Positions 55,601-63,734 of a stretch of 64,000 bases of DNA are shown piece after piece; within the stretch, counting starts at the first letter, position 1; each line of letters opens with the position of its first letter. A model generated the notes under the pieces. It made no database searches. It saw only the letters and a program-made list of their open reading frames with translations, and had not been told where the DNA came from. Both the position numbers and the translations under genes were made by a program. The stretch comes from CAWGJC01 sp965276665 (GTDB lineage Bacteria; Pseudomonadota; Alphaproteobacteria; Acetobacterales; Acetobacteraceae), in contig OZ255620.1 in NCBI GenBank assembly GCA_965276665.1, positions 1,674,001 through 1,738,000 of the forward strand, read 5' to 3'.

Positions 55601-57277
55601 GGGATCGCGCGGTGCCACCGGCCGGCGCGTCATGCGATCGAGATCGAACAGCAGCGTGCAGGCGATGGGGTCCGTGAAACCGAGGCGGCGCAGCTCGGTC
55701 GCGTTGAACTCGCTCGCGGCGAGAACCGCGGCGACACGCGAACGCAGCCGCCCCAGCTGCGCACGCCCGAGCTCGGCATAGGATTGCAGCGCCGGCACGC
55801 CCGCCAGCAGCGCGGGCGGCGTGATGTTGTGATAGAACAGCACTTTCGGCACCGGCAGCGCGACGATCCGGTCGAACACGTCGTAGCCCATCGAATGGCC
55901 TAGCAGCAGCACGTACTCGTGATGCTCGGGCAGTTCGGCCAGCGGCCGCAGCTCGCCCGCCAGCGCCGGATCGAGATGCTCGACGAAAATATCGCTGCGA
56001 TAGCCGAGCTCCCGCAGGATGCGCCGCGTCAGCAGCATCGCGGCGGTGATCGCATCCGCCGGCGCGGAGCCGGAGTGGAACTGATGAATTGTGCGATATG
56101 CTTGGCCAGACATGGCGGCAGGCGCGTTCGCCGCCGCGGTCACCGGCAGCCTCTCCGGTCCCGGGCGGCCATCCTCCGGATCGGGGGACCCGGCTTCGCC
56201 CGGCGGATTGATCGGCGCGGCGCCGCGGTCCCGCGGGCGAATCGCCTGACTAACGCTCCGGATCGGCGCGGTGAGCCGCCAGGATGTGCTGGCACGCGTG
56301 GCGGCGAGCCACGCGGTGGCATCCTGCGCACGAAGCTCCAGCTCCTGCAGGCGGCCATGCAGCGAAGCGAGCTCCTGCCGCCGCACCCCGAGCTCATGCT
56401 CGCGCCTGGCCAGGCGCTCTCCCACGGCGGCGGCCTGCACCTCTGCGCTCATCGCGCGCATCACTGTCGCCGCGACCCGGCGCTCGGCGGCGAGCAGGCG
56501 CCCGGCCGCCTTGCTCTCGACCGCTTCGATCCGTTCCCGCATGGCGGCAGCCTGGGCCTCCGCCTCGCTGATCCGCCGCGTCCATTCACTGTCCGCGGCG
56601 CGCAGGAAATCGTCGAACACATTCGGCGGCGTGGTGAAATGCGGGCCGAGCTCGCCGGCGCGTTCCGCGGCCAGATAGAAGCGGTTCAGGCCGTCGAACC
56701 AGGCGAAGCGGTAGCCGGCCGCGACCACCAGCTCCTCCCACGCCTGATGATTGTGCTTCTGCGACATCGGCGCGGTCGCCTCGATGACGATAATCCACGG
56801 CCGGAACGCCTGGAAGTCGCAGCCCGCCAACACCGCGCGCTCGCTGCCCTCCGCATCGATCTTGAGGAAATGGATCTCACCGGGGGCGTGCTCACGGCAG
56901 ATCTCGGCCAGGGTCCGGAGAGCCACCGGGCGGCGCTGCGGCGCGGGCAAGGCGCTGGCGAACACTCCGGCCACATCCGCCTCCAGCGTGGACAGGCCGG
57001 TGCCCGGCATCACCAGCAAATCCGCCTGCCCGGCATGGTCGCTCACCGCCACGCAGAGCGTGACGTCGCGCGGCCGCGCCGCCCGCAGGCGCTGCGCGTA
57101 TTCGGCGACCGGCTCGAGATTGATGCCGCGCCACCCCCGCTCGTAGAAGGCCCGGGTGACCGAATCGACATCCGGATGGGCGGCGCCAACATCGATGTAA
57201 AATCCATCAGCGACATGGCGGAGCGCCCGCCATAGCATGACGTCCTCGAAATTTTGCGCGTAAGAAACAAATGTCAT
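52679..57277 (-). CDS. Giant fusion: FkbM methyltransferase, coiled coil and three glycosyltransferase modules
   Basis: A 1532-residue protein. Residues 1-205 are an FkbM-type methyltransferase (FYIDVGAAHPDVDS, INLEPV, FLKIDAEGSERAVLAG). About 230-330 is a Glu/Arg/Ala-rich coiled coil ending in STSWRLTAPIRSV, a linker typical of multi-domain surface glycosyltransferases. Three GT-B glycosyltransferase modules follow: about 395-760 (LFVGRVIDSKGQADLV, HHEGFGVPLVEAIARGVPVL), about 770-1125 (TFLHVSSCFPRKGVDVLL, TRGEGFNLPAAEAMAA) and about 1140-1510 (GCYGFFLPGKGIGELI, LPYQSSKEASSAAMRGALT). It probably builds and methyl-caps a repeating surface glycan. The frame is continuous throughout. Confidence 0.88.
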   Translation of the reverse strand: MTFVSYAQNFEDVMLWRALRHVADGFYIDVGAAHPDVDSVTRAFYERGWRGINLEPVAEYAQRLRAARPRDVTLCVAVSDHAGQADLLVMPGTGLSTLEADVAGVFASALPAPQRRPVALRTLAEICREHAPGEIHFLKIDAEGSERAVLAGCDFQAFRPWIIVIEATAPMSQKHNHQAWEELVVAAGYRFAWFDGLNRFYLAAERAGELGPHFTTPPNVFDDFLRAADSEWTRRISEAEAQAAAMRERIEAVESKAAGRLLAAERRVAATVMRAMSAEVQAAAVGERLARREHELGVRRQELASLHGRLQELELRAQDATAWLAATRASTSWRLTAPIRSVSQAIRPRDRGAAPINPPGEAGSPDPEDGRPGPERLPVTAAANAPAAMSGQAYRTIHQFHSGSAPADAITAAMLLTRRILRELGYRSDIFVEHLDPALAGELRPLAELPEHHEYVLLLGHSMGYDVFDRIVALPVPKVLFYHNITPPALLAGVPALQSYAELGRAQLGRLRSRVAAVLAASEFNATELRRLGFTDPIACTLLFDLDRMTRRPVAPRDPAQPFTVLFVGRVIDSKGQADLVAAFGHFAAAFAGAARLVLVGRVDAAGPYRQAIETAIQCHDLADRVTLTGLVSDTELEAHYAEADLYVSLSHHEGFGVPLVEAIARGVPVLAWPCGAVPFTLGETTASGGILTERDPQSVGERILALAEDASARAALHRRQRASLDRFRLDRQIPLLVQALIRAGATPPEPPQLRAVLAANLRFTIAGHINGSYSLAGINRDLALAIEAERPGAVRVIAVEGEITGAIDDVPASMRQEIAGLIGRPRHETGPHVVISQHYPVWVPTDPGDLALAAFFWEETVVPPETVALLAENFRGVLAPTEFVAKALLDSGLPIPVRAVGHAPDLASFAALANARPPRDAKIFTFLHVSSCFPRKGVDVLLAAYAKAFRVGDPVRLVIKGFPNPHNDVAEQLAALRAADPELAEIELIDRDISRDELLGLFAASDTVVLPTRGEGFNLPAAEAMAAAIPLIVTGFGGHLDFCNPGNARLLQYRLAPSGSHLASPLSAWAEPDRDDLAAALREAVATRRDPLQAAAWRARADRARADIAAAIASAAVLGRIAAAASDWLVAPRPGRPRLAWVSSWAVRCGVAEYSRHLLDALPTEMTPIILADSRTEPDCGAEKQAAGPPVRVAWRLGDEASLPDLFAALGGADPDCIVVQHQAGLMPWPMLARLLEGAASQDRIIVVALHNTRDLGDIGTADRVRVLHTLRACARVLVHTLADVNLLADLGLASNVALLPHGAMLPTRDRAVRTLRPEADAPLIGCYGFFLPGKGIGELIAAVATLRETWPRLRLRLVNANYGVPASTDEIASCRDMMARLGLQEEVEFVTEFLPNARSLGLLGECDLVVLPYQSSKEASSAAMRGALTADVPVAVTPLPLFDEAEDAVIRFGATDSQTLAAGIDAILADRTLREATRQAARRWLAPRDWKSVSRQLAGMLTGLRETAINRSSASNSAATQHCTGSSTSN

Positions 57278-57463
57278 CTGTGGCGTATCCCGCGCCGGGC
57301 ATCATCGGCCATACTGCCGCCGGGCTCGCGCCGAGCGGCGTGCAAAGGGGTTGGACGGATAGGCTTCATCGGCGACCCGGGTTAGTTTCATCCGACAGAG
57401 GCAGCCACGGCGCAGGACGAGGCACGCAGGGGGCGGGGTGAGGAACGCAACAGGAAGAACGAG
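57278..57463. promoter_or_regulatory. Divergent region between the glycosyltransferase fusion and the second FkbM gene
   Basis: 186 nt between divergent starts. AGGAAG (57452-57457) precedes the TTG start of the plus-strand gene. No operator is obvious. Confidence 0.35.
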
Positions 57464-58483
57464 TTGAGGGTATTTGGCAAGCGGGCGGGGACCTGGTTCC
57501 ACCGCCCGCAGGGGGCGCCGTCCTACGACCCGCATACGACGGAGGAAGATGTCAGAGCCTGCTTCCGGCTCCTGCTCGGACGCGCTCCCAATCCGTCGGA
57601 ATGGCAGGGCCACACACTTCGCGTCGGCGAGCCGCTGCCCGCCGTGGTCGCGAGCTATCTGCAAAGTCTCGAATTCTCCCGCCGCGGCCTGCTGCGGCCG
57701 GACACGGTTTCGGGCGCGCCGCAGGTGACGCAACTGCCGGATTTCCGCGTCTATAGCCTCGCTGGGGATGCAGCGGTCGGCCAGAGTGTGCAGGAGAACG
57801 GTTACGAGCCTCATGTGAGCGCGGTGTTCCGGCGCCTCCTGCGCGAGGGGATGGGCGTGCTCGATATCGGGGCGAATATCGGCTATTTCGCCTTGCTCTC
57901 CGCTGCGATCGTCGGCCCCTCCGGCCATGTTCTCGCGATCGAGCCGAATCCCGGCAATGCAAGGCTGCTCGAGATCAGCCGCCGGGCCAACGGGTTCGAA
58001 AACATCGTGATCGCCCAGGTCGCGGCCGGACGGGAGACCGGGCTGCTCGTGCTGCACAGCTCCTTCTCGAACGGCACCACCTCGCCGCCGCCCGAGGATG
58101 AAGCCGCGCTGCTCGCCAGCATCACGGTTCCGTGTATTCGCCCCGACGATCTGCTTTCCGGCGCGCACCGCATCGACGTGATCAAGGCCGATGTTGAGGG
58201 CGCCGAATACAATGCGCTCCTCGGGTGCCAGGCGGTGATCGCCCGCGACCGGCCGACCATCATCAGCGAGTTCAGCCCCGAGATGATGCCCGGCATTTCC
58301 GGCATCGACGGCCCGGGCTTTCTGCGCTGGCTTGCCGGGCTCGGCTACCGGCTCGCTGTCATCGAGCCCGACGGGCGCACGACCGAAGCGAGCGAGACGG
58401 CGTTCGTGGCCGAGATCATGGCGGAATACACGCGCCGGCGGATCGACCACATCGACATCGTCGCCACGCCAGCCGAGATGTGA
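57464..58483 (+). CDS. FkbM-family methyltransferase with DUF4214-like N-terminus
   Basis: A 339-residue protein. The first ~75 residues contain EEDVRACFRLLLGRAPNPSEW, which looks like a DUF4214/S-layer-linked repeat. The remainder is an SAM-dependent FkbM methyltransferase (GVLDIGANIGYFALLSA, AIEPNPGNARLLE, DVIKADVEGAEYNALLG). The proposed start is TTG 57464 with AGGAAG upstream. It faces away from the giant glycosyltransferase fusion, which has its own FkbM domain, and likely methylates a sugar of the same glycan. Confidence 0.85.
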   Translation: MRVFGKRAGTWFHRPQGAPSYDPHTTEEDVRACFRLLLGRAPNPSEWQGHTLRVGEPLPAVVASYLQSLEFSRRGLLRPDTVSGAPQVTQLPDFRVYSLAGDAAVGQSVQENGYEPHVSAVFRRLLREGMGVLDIGANIGYFALLSAAIVGPSGHVLAIEPNPGNARLLEISRRANGFENIVIAQVAAGRETGLLVLHSSFSNGTTSPPPEDEAALLASITVPCIRPDDLLSGAHRIDVIKADVEGAEYNALLGCQAVIARDRPTIISEFSPEMMPGISGIDGPGFLRWLAGLGYRLAVIEPDGRTTEASETAFVAEIMAEYTRRRIDHIDIVATPAEM

Positions 58484-58503
58484 CGCCGGACCGGAATTCC
58501 CGC

Positions 58504-58569
58504 CAGAGCATCACCCGTTCGAACGGAATCGTTCGAGCGGATGAAGATGCTCGCCGAAACAAAGAGCTA
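58504..58569 (+). repeat. 66-bp repeat, module A copy 3
   Basis: Same length and layout as the other A copies but begins CAGAGC instead of TAGAGC, so its outer TA has mutated. It lies 20 nt past the FkbM gene stop and shares its right TA with module C copy 3. Confidence 0.8.
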
Positions 58570-58609
58570 GAGCCTGTGGAGTGCGCGAATGCGAACGGAA
58601 CATGCTCTA
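58568..58609 (+). repeat. 42-bp repeat, module C copy 3
   Basis: TAGAGCCTGTGGAGTGCGCG to CATGCTCTA; 42 nt, TA-flanked. It follows module A directly, without a D module between them. Confidence 0.85.
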
Positions 58610-58708
58610 GCGCGATTTCCGATCAAAGAGGATCGGAATCCGCTCCAGCTTTGCTTGCCGACGAGCAACATCCGATTGAACGATTCCATTCGATCGGATG
58701 TTGCTCTA
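58608..58708 (+). repeat. 101-bp TA-flanked repeat, module E
   Basis: It contains two hairpins: ATTCCGATCC-type arms at 58616-58640, and AACATCCGAT (58664-58673) pairing with ATCGGATGTT (58692-58701). It ends GCTCTA like the other modules and shares its left TA with module C. Only one copy is in this window. It fills the gap between two convergent genes. Confidence 0.7.
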
Positions 58709-58720
58709 GCGCGGGCCGGA

Positions 58721-59716
58721 TCAGAAGCGGACGGACTGACCCGTACGCAGGCTTTGCTGGGCGGCATCGGCGATCTGCAAGGCGGCGACGCCATCCGCGA
58801 AATTCGCCATCGGCCGGTCGCCGCTTCGCACGCAGGCGAGAAAATGATCGAGCTCCGCCGCATAGGCCTCGGCATAGCGCTCGATGAAGAACGGCAGCAC
58901 GGGATCGGCCGCCATCGTGCGCTCGGCGTCGAAGCTTTGCACCGTGGTGGCATGCCGATTGCCGGCGAGCAGCATGCCGCGGGCGCCGAAAACCTCCAGC
59001 CGCTGATCGTAGCCATAGGCGCAGCGCCGGCTGTTGTTGATGTGCACGAGCGCGCCGGCACGGCTTCGCAACAGCACCATCGCGGTATCAATGTCGCCGG
59101 CCTCGCCGATCGCCGGATCGACGAGACAGGCGCCCATCGCTTGCACCTCGACGATCTCGCCGACCAGCGATCGCGCCATGTCGAAATCATGGATCGCCAT
59201 GTCGCGGAACAACCCGCCCGACCCGGCGACATAATCGGCGGCCGGCGGCGCGGGATCGCGGCTGGTGATCACCACCTGCTCCACGCGTCCGATCTCGCCC
59301 GCCTCCACCCGTTCGCGCAACGCGCGGAAGGACGGATCGAAGCGGCGGTTGAACCCGATCATCACCGTCTCGCCGTGCGCGCCGAGCGCCGCCTCGCAGG
59401 CGCGCACGCGGTCCATGTCGAGATCGATCGGCTTCTCGCACAACACCGCCTTGCCGGCGCGCACCGCGGCGACGACGAGCTCGACATGCGTCGCGGTCGG
59501 CGTCGCGATCAGCACCGCCTGCACATCCGGATCGCCGAGCACCTCCGCCACGCTCCCCGCCGCCATCACGCCGAGCTCAGCGGCCGTCTCGTCCGCGGCC
59601 GCTTGCACCACGTCGAACACCGCGGCGAGGCGCGCCGTGGGATGGCGCGACAGCCCACGCGCATGCATCCGCCCGATACGCCCACAGCCCAATACCGCGA
59701 TCGAGGTCGCCGTCAT
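58721..59716 (-). CDS. iolG: Inositol 2-dehydrogenase (Gfo/Idh/MocA family)
   Basis: A 331-residue NAD-dependent oxidoreductase. Rossmann motif AVLGCGRIGRMHARGL, the lysine of LCEKPIDLD and the histidine of MAIHDFDMAR form the family's active site. It oxidises myo-inositol to scyllo-inosose or a related isomer. The start at ATG 59716 overlaps the iolE stop by ATGA, so the two are coupled. Its place in an iolD-iolE-iolG operon supports the assignment over other Gfo/Idh members. Confidence 0.88.
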   Translation of the reverse strand: MTATSIAVLGCGRIGRMHARGLSRHPTARLAAVFDVVQAAADETAAELGVMAAGSVAEVLGDPDVQAVLIATPTATHVELVVAAVRAGKAVLCEKPIDLDMDRVRACEAALGAHGETVMIGFNRRFDPSFRALRERVEAGEIGRVEQVVITSRDPAPPAADYVAGSGGLFRDMAIHDFDMARSLVGEIVEVQAMGACLVDPAIGEAGDIDTAMVLLRSRAGALVHINNSRRCAYGYDQRLEVFGARGMLLAGNRHATTVQSFDAERTMAADPVLPFFIERYAEAYAAELDHFLACVRSGDRPMANFADGVAALQIADAAQQSLRTGQSVRF

Positions 59717-60600
59717 CCTCGGATCCCGGCCTCCGTGAGAAAGCGCGCAAGATTGGCGCGGCCCAGCGTCGCATAAACGAGCGGGGCGGCCTTTTCCGGG
59801 TCCTGCTCCGCCTCGATCACCACCCAGCCGGCATAATCGGGCAAGTGGCGGAACACGGATGGGTAATCCACCACGCCGTCGCCCGGCACGGTGTAGACGC
59901 CTTCCACCACGCTCTTGAGAAAGCTCCAATCTGCGGCGCGAGCGCGCGCCATCACCTCGGGCCGCACATCCTTGGCGTGCACGTGGCTGATGCGGCCGCG
60001 ATAGCGCGCGGCGAGCCGCACCGGGTCTGCGCCCCCCCAGAATGCGTGGCCGGTGTCGAGCAGCAAATGCACCGCCTCGCCGGTCTGCGCCATCAGGGCG
60101 TCGATATCCGCCGCATCCTGCACCACCGTGCCCATGTGGTGGTGATAGACGAGGCGCACGCCCTCGCGGAGCGTCGCTTCCGCGACCTCGGTGACACGTC
60201 GCCCGAACTCCGCCCAGCGCTCCCGCGGAAGAACCGGTCTGGCGGAAAGCGGCGTGTCGATCTGGCCATGAATCGCGTTGCTGGTTTCGGCGAAGACCAG
60301 CACCGTCGATCCCATCGCCTTCAGAAGGTCGAGATGCGGCCGCAAGGCGAGGAGTTCCGCGTCGGCATCGCGCTCCAGCAGCGCGGCCGAATGCCAGCCC
60401 GACACACAGGCGAGGCCGAACGGCGCCAGTGCCCTCCGCAGGGCCGCCGGCTCGCGCGGGAATTTGTGGCCGAGCTCGATGCCGGCGAATCCGGCTTGCT
60501 TCGCCTCGGCCAGGCAGGTTTCGAGCGGCGTGTCGCCGCCGAGCGCGCGCAGATCGTCATTCGACCAGCCGATCGGATTGGCGCCGATGCGGATCGCCAT
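59713..60600 (-). CDS. iolE: Myo-inosose-2 dehydratase IolE
   Basis: A 295-residue TIM-barrel (xylose isomerase-like) protein, normal IolE length. MAIRIGANPIGWSNDDL at the start, FAGIELGHKFP, LVYHHHMGTVVQ, LLLDTGHAFWGG and HVHAKDVRPEV provide the metal-binding Glu/Asp/His set. It dehydrates scyllo-inosose to 3D-(3,5/4)-trihydroxycyclohexane-1,2-dione, the substrate of IolD. GAAAGGAC precedes the ATG. A 141-bp repeat separates it from iolD. Confidence 0.93.
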   Translation of the reverse strand: MAIRIGANPIGWSNDDLRALGGDTPLETCLAEAKQAGFAGIELGHKFPREPAALRRALAPFGLACVSGWHSAALLERDADAELLALRPHLDLLKAMGSTVLVFAETSNAIHGQIDTPLSARPVLPRERWAEFGRRVTEVAEATLREGVRLVYHHHMGTVVQDAADIDALMAQTGEAVHLLLDTGHAFWGGADPVRLAARYRGRISHVHAKDVRPEVMARARAADWSFLKSVVEGVYTVPGDGVVDYPSVFRHLPDYAGWVVIEAEQDPEKAAPLVYATLGRANLARFLTEAGIRG

Positions 60601-60631
60601 TTTTGTCCTTTCGTGTTGCCTTACCGGCGTC

Positions 60632-60772
60632 TAGAGCTTTTCAGTTAAGTCGGCGCTGGTCCTCGCCCCACGGCCCCAACAAAAGTATACTACCGATGAA
60701 GGGCCGGGTTGAGGCAGGGGCCGGGTGGAGGCGAGGGCCGGCGCCGACTCCACAGAAGGTGAAAATGCTCTA
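60632..60772 (-). repeat. Module D copy 3 (141 bp)
   Basis: On the minus strand it starts TAGAGCATTTTCACCTTC and ends TGAAAAGCTCTA, with the same internal GTCGGCGCCGGC-type arms and AGTATACT centre as copy 1, plus extra GC-rich sequence. The first TAG is the iolD stop codon. It sits within the iol operon and could form a long hairpin in the mRNA between iolD and iolE. Confidence 0.85.
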
Positions 60773-62617
60773 GCCATCCTGGTCACGGCGTGCGTTTTCG
60801 TATTCCGCGCGCGCCACCTGCACTTTCCTGCTTTCGGAGATCTCGGGCACCGCGACATCCCACCAATGGCCGCCGGCCTCAGTCGTCGCGAGCGGATCGG
60901 TGTCGATCACCACCACGGCGGTGCGCGCCGCCGCGCGCGCTCGTATCAGCGCCTTCTCCAACGCGGCAATGCCCTCGACCTTCTCGGCGATGGCGCCAAG
61001 GCTCCGCGCATGCGCGGCAAAGTCGATCTGCGGCACGGTTTCGTGCGCCGTGTCCTGCAGCAGATTGTTGAAACTCTCGCCACCGGTCGCATGCTGCAGC
61101 CGGTTGATGCAGCCGAAGCCGCGGTTGTCGAGCACCACGATGGTGAGCTTCAATCCGAGCATCACCGAGGTCGCGATCTCGGAATTGAGCATCAGATAGG
61201 AGCCGTCGCCGACCAGCGCGAACACGTCCCGCGACCGTTGCGCGAGCTTCACGCCGAGCGCACCGGCGATCTCGTAGCCCATGCAGGAATAGCCATATTC
61301 CAAGTGATAGCCGCCGGATTGCGCGGGCCGCCAATGCTTGTGCAGCTCGCCCGGCAAGCCGCCGGCGGCGCAGACCACGATGTCAGAGCGTCGCGCGTGC
61401 CGCTGCACCGCGCCGATCACCTGCGCATCGCTCGGCAGAACGGTATTTCCAACGGCGGTGTAGCGCGACGCGGTCTCCGCCCAGCGTTGCTTCTCGGCCG
61501 CGGCACGCTCGGTCCAGGACTCCGGCGCACGCCAGCCCCGCAGCGCCTGCGTGAGCGCCGCGAGGCCGGCTTTCGCGTCCGCGACCAAAGGCTGCGCGCC
61601 ATGCTTGTGCGCATCGAATGCCTGCACGTTCAGGCCGATGATGCGCCGCCCTTTCGCGCGGAACAGCGTGCGCGAGCCAGTGGTGAAATCCTGCAACCGC
61701 GTGCCCACCGCCAGCACGACATCGGCCTCTGCCGCCAGCGCGTTGGCCGCTTCGGTTCCGGTCACGCCGACGGCGCCCATGGTCAGCGGATGGGCGTCGG
61801 GGAAAGCTGATTTGCCGGCCTGCGTCTCGGCGGCCGGCACGCCATGCGCCGCACAAAAATCCTGCAGCGCCGCCTCAGCCTCCGCGTAGAGCACGCCGCC
61901 GCCCACCACGACAAAGGGTTTTTGCGCGGCGCGCAGTGCAGCGACCGCCGCGGCGAGTTCCGTCGCATCGGGCGGGGCGCGGCGCGGCGTCCAGATGCGC
62001 GGCTCGAACAAGCCAACAGGATAATCATAGGCTTCGGTCTGCACGTCCTGGCAGAAGGCGAGGGTCACCGGGCCGCATTCCGCAGGATCGGTCAGCACCG
62101 CCATTGCGCGATGGAGGGCCGGGACGATCTGCTCCGGCCGGGTCAGCCGGTCGAAATAGCGCGAGACGGGACGCAGGCAGTCATTCGCGCTGACCGTGCC
62201 GTCGCCGAAATCCTCAACCTGCTGCAGCACCGGATCGGGGCGGCGGCTCGCGAACACATCGCCGGGGATTAACAGCAGCGGCAGGCGATTGACATGCGCG
62301 ACGGCCGCGGCGGTGACCAAATTCGTCGCACCGGGGCCGATAGATGTCGTGCACGCCATCATCCGTCGCCGGCGCGATGCCTTGGCGTAGGCAACCGCCG
62401 CATGCGCCATCGCCTGCTCGTTATGCGCGCGGAAGATCGGCAACGCTTGGCGCAAACCCGCCAGCGCGTCGCCCATCCCGGCGACGTTGCCGTGGCCGAA
62501 GATCGCCCATATTCCGCGGAACAGCGGCACGGTTTCCCCGTCCATCAACGTGCGCTGCGCCGCGATCGCGCGCACCAGCGCCTGTGCGGCGGTGAGCCGG
62601 ATGCGCGATCCGCTCAC
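60770..62617 (-). CDS. iolD: 3D-(3,5/4)-trihydroxycyclohexane-1,2-dione hydrolase IolD
   Basis: A 615-residue ThDP enzyme that opens the inositol-derived ring to 5-deoxyglucuronate. IolD-specific motifs: RLTAAQALVRAIAAQ, IFGHGNVAGMGDAL and TTSIGPGATNLVTAAAVAHVNRLPLLL; the ThDP motif LVGDGSYLMLNSE ends VVLDNRGFG. The start is GTG 62617, which overlaps the stop of a small upstream frame as GTGA; the open frame to 62695 lacks homology. Its stop TAG belongs to the following repeat. iolA, iolB and iolC are not in the window. Confidence 0.93.
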   Translation of the reverse strand: MSGSRIRLTAAQALVRAIAAQRTLMDGETVPLFRGIWAIFGHGNVAGMGDALAGLRQALPIFRAHNEQAMAHAAVAYAKASRRRRMMACTTSIGPGATNLVTAAAVAHVNRLPLLLIPGDVFASRRPDPVLQQVEDFGDGTVSANDCLRPVSRYFDRLTRPEQIVPALHRAMAVLTDPAECGPVTLAFCQDVQTEAYDYPVGLFEPRIWTPRRAPPDATELAAAVAALRAAQKPFVVVGGGVLYAEAEAALQDFCAAHGVPAAETQAGKSAFPDAHPLTMGAVGVTGTEAANALAAEADVVLAVGTRLQDFTTGSRTLFRAKGRRIIGLNVQAFDAHKHGAQPLVADAKAGLAALTQALRGWRAPESWTERAAAEKQRWAETASRYTAVGNTVLPSDAQVIGAVQRHARRSDIVVCAAGGLPGELHKHWRPAQSGGYHLEYGYSCMGYEIAGALGVKLAQRSRDVFALVGDGSYLMLNSEIATSVMLGLKLTIVVLDNRGFGCINRLQHATGGESFNNLLQDTAHETVPQIDFAAHARSLGAIAEKVEGIAALEKALIRARAAARTAVVVIDTDPLATTEAGGHWWDVAVPEISESRKVQVARAEYENARRDQDG

Positions 62618-62715
62618 GCCGCAGCCCGCTCGGCGAAACGCTTTGCCATCGCCTCGATCGCCTCCTCCCCGGGGCTGCGTTCCCAGCCTCCCCACTCGCC
62701 ACCATGGGAGATCAT
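62614..62715 (-). CDS. Candidate 33-residue small protein coupled to iolD
   Basis: An ATG at 62715 opens a frame of 33 codons ending in a TGA that overlaps the iolD GTG start (GTGA). The peptide ends AMAKRFAERAAA and has an acidic middle (SPGEEAIEA). It could be a leader that couples translation to iolD, or the remaining tail of a lost upstream gene. I do not recognise it. Confidence 0.3.
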   Translation of the reverse strand: MISHGGEWGGWERSPGEEAIEAMAKRFAERAAA

Positions 62716-62783
62716 AGAGAAGCGACCCTGCCCGCGCTACCTTCGGGCCGTGGCGCTGCGCGCGGCGGCCCGCGGGATGGGTG

Positions 62784-63194
62784 TCACCCGGCGTCGGTAT
62801 GCACCTCGAACGCGTCGTCCACCGGCACGCCGAGGGCCGTCACGAGCCGGTTCGTCTCCGCGGCCATGCCCACCACCGCCAGCAACTCCGCATATTCCGG
62901 CTCGGTCATGCCTTTCGCCCGCGCCGCCGCGGTGTGGGAATGGATGCAGTAGGTACAGCCATGCGCGACGGAGACCGCGACATACAGCAGCTCCTTCATC
63001 TTCGGGTCGAGCGCGCCGGGCGCCATGACGATTTTCAGGCTTTCCCATGTGCGCTTCAGGGTGGCGGGATCATGCGCCAGGGCGCGCCAGAAATTGTTGA
63101 CGAAATCCGATTGCCGTGTCGCGCGGATATCGTCGAAGACAAGGCGCGCCTCGGGCGAGAGCTCGCCGTCGCGCAGAAGTTTGACCGTGGCCAT
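62784..63194 (-). CDS. AhpD-like/carboxymuconolactone decarboxylase family protein
   Basis: A 136-residue all-helical protein. The redox motif CTYCIHSHTAAA matches the AhpD CxxC plus His pattern, so a peroxidase-linked thiol role is more likely than decarboxylation. GGGGAG lies 7 nt ahead of the ATG at 63194 (MATVKLLRDGE); an ATG at 63209 would add five residues. It seems to be a single gene. Confidence 0.85.
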   Translation of the reverse strand: MATVKLLRDGELSPEARLVFDDIRATRQSDFVNNFWRALAHDPATLKRTWESLKIVMAPGALDPKMKELLYVAVSVAHGCTYCIHSHTAAARAKGMTEPEYAELLAVVGMAAETNRLVTALGVPVDDAFEVHTDAG

Positions 63195-63290
63195 CACATC
63201 GCTCCCCATCCTCTTGTGCGGGCAGCATAGAGTCGGCGTCCCCGGCGTAGAAGTGCGAGCCGGCGCCGCCGCAAGCCCGCAATGTCCCGC

Positions 63291-63702
63291 TCAGACCTGC
63301 GTTGCGAGCGGCCGCACCACGATCTCGTTCACGTCCACATCCTCAGGCTGCTCGATCGCGAACTGGATGCTTCGGCCGATCGCGTCGGGCTGGGTCGCCA
63401 TTGTGCGGTAGGATGTCATCCGCTCCCGCGCGACCGGGTCGCTGATCGTGTTCGCAAGCTCCGATTCGACCGCGCCCGGATAGACGCAGGTGCAGCGGAT
63501 CGTGTTGCTCTCCTTACGCAACCTCTCCAAGATCGCCCGCACGGCGACTTTCGTCGCGGCATAGACCGCAGCGATCGGTTGCACCACGAAGCCGCCGGCC
63601 GGGGACACGTTGATGACATGGCCACTCCCTTGCGCTTCCATGCGCGGGAGCACCGCGGCGATGCCGTGCAGAACGCTGCGAATTTCGACGTCGATCCTCT
63701 GC
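63291..63702 (-). pseudogene. SDR oxidoreductase, C-terminal half only
   Basis: From about 63700 to the stop the frame encodes the second half of a short-chain dehydrogenase: DVEIRSVLHGIAAVLPRM, GHVINVSPAGG, catalytic YAATK, VYPGAVESEL and a C-terminal tail ending VVRPLATQV. The N-terminal Rossmann half with its GxxxGxG motif is absent. The frame continues upstream, but the sequence there is the antisense of a cytochrome c fragment. It is a truncated gene. Confidence 0.75.
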
Positions 63703-63734
63703 GCGGCATCGCGCGCAGCCGGACGGGCCTGATT

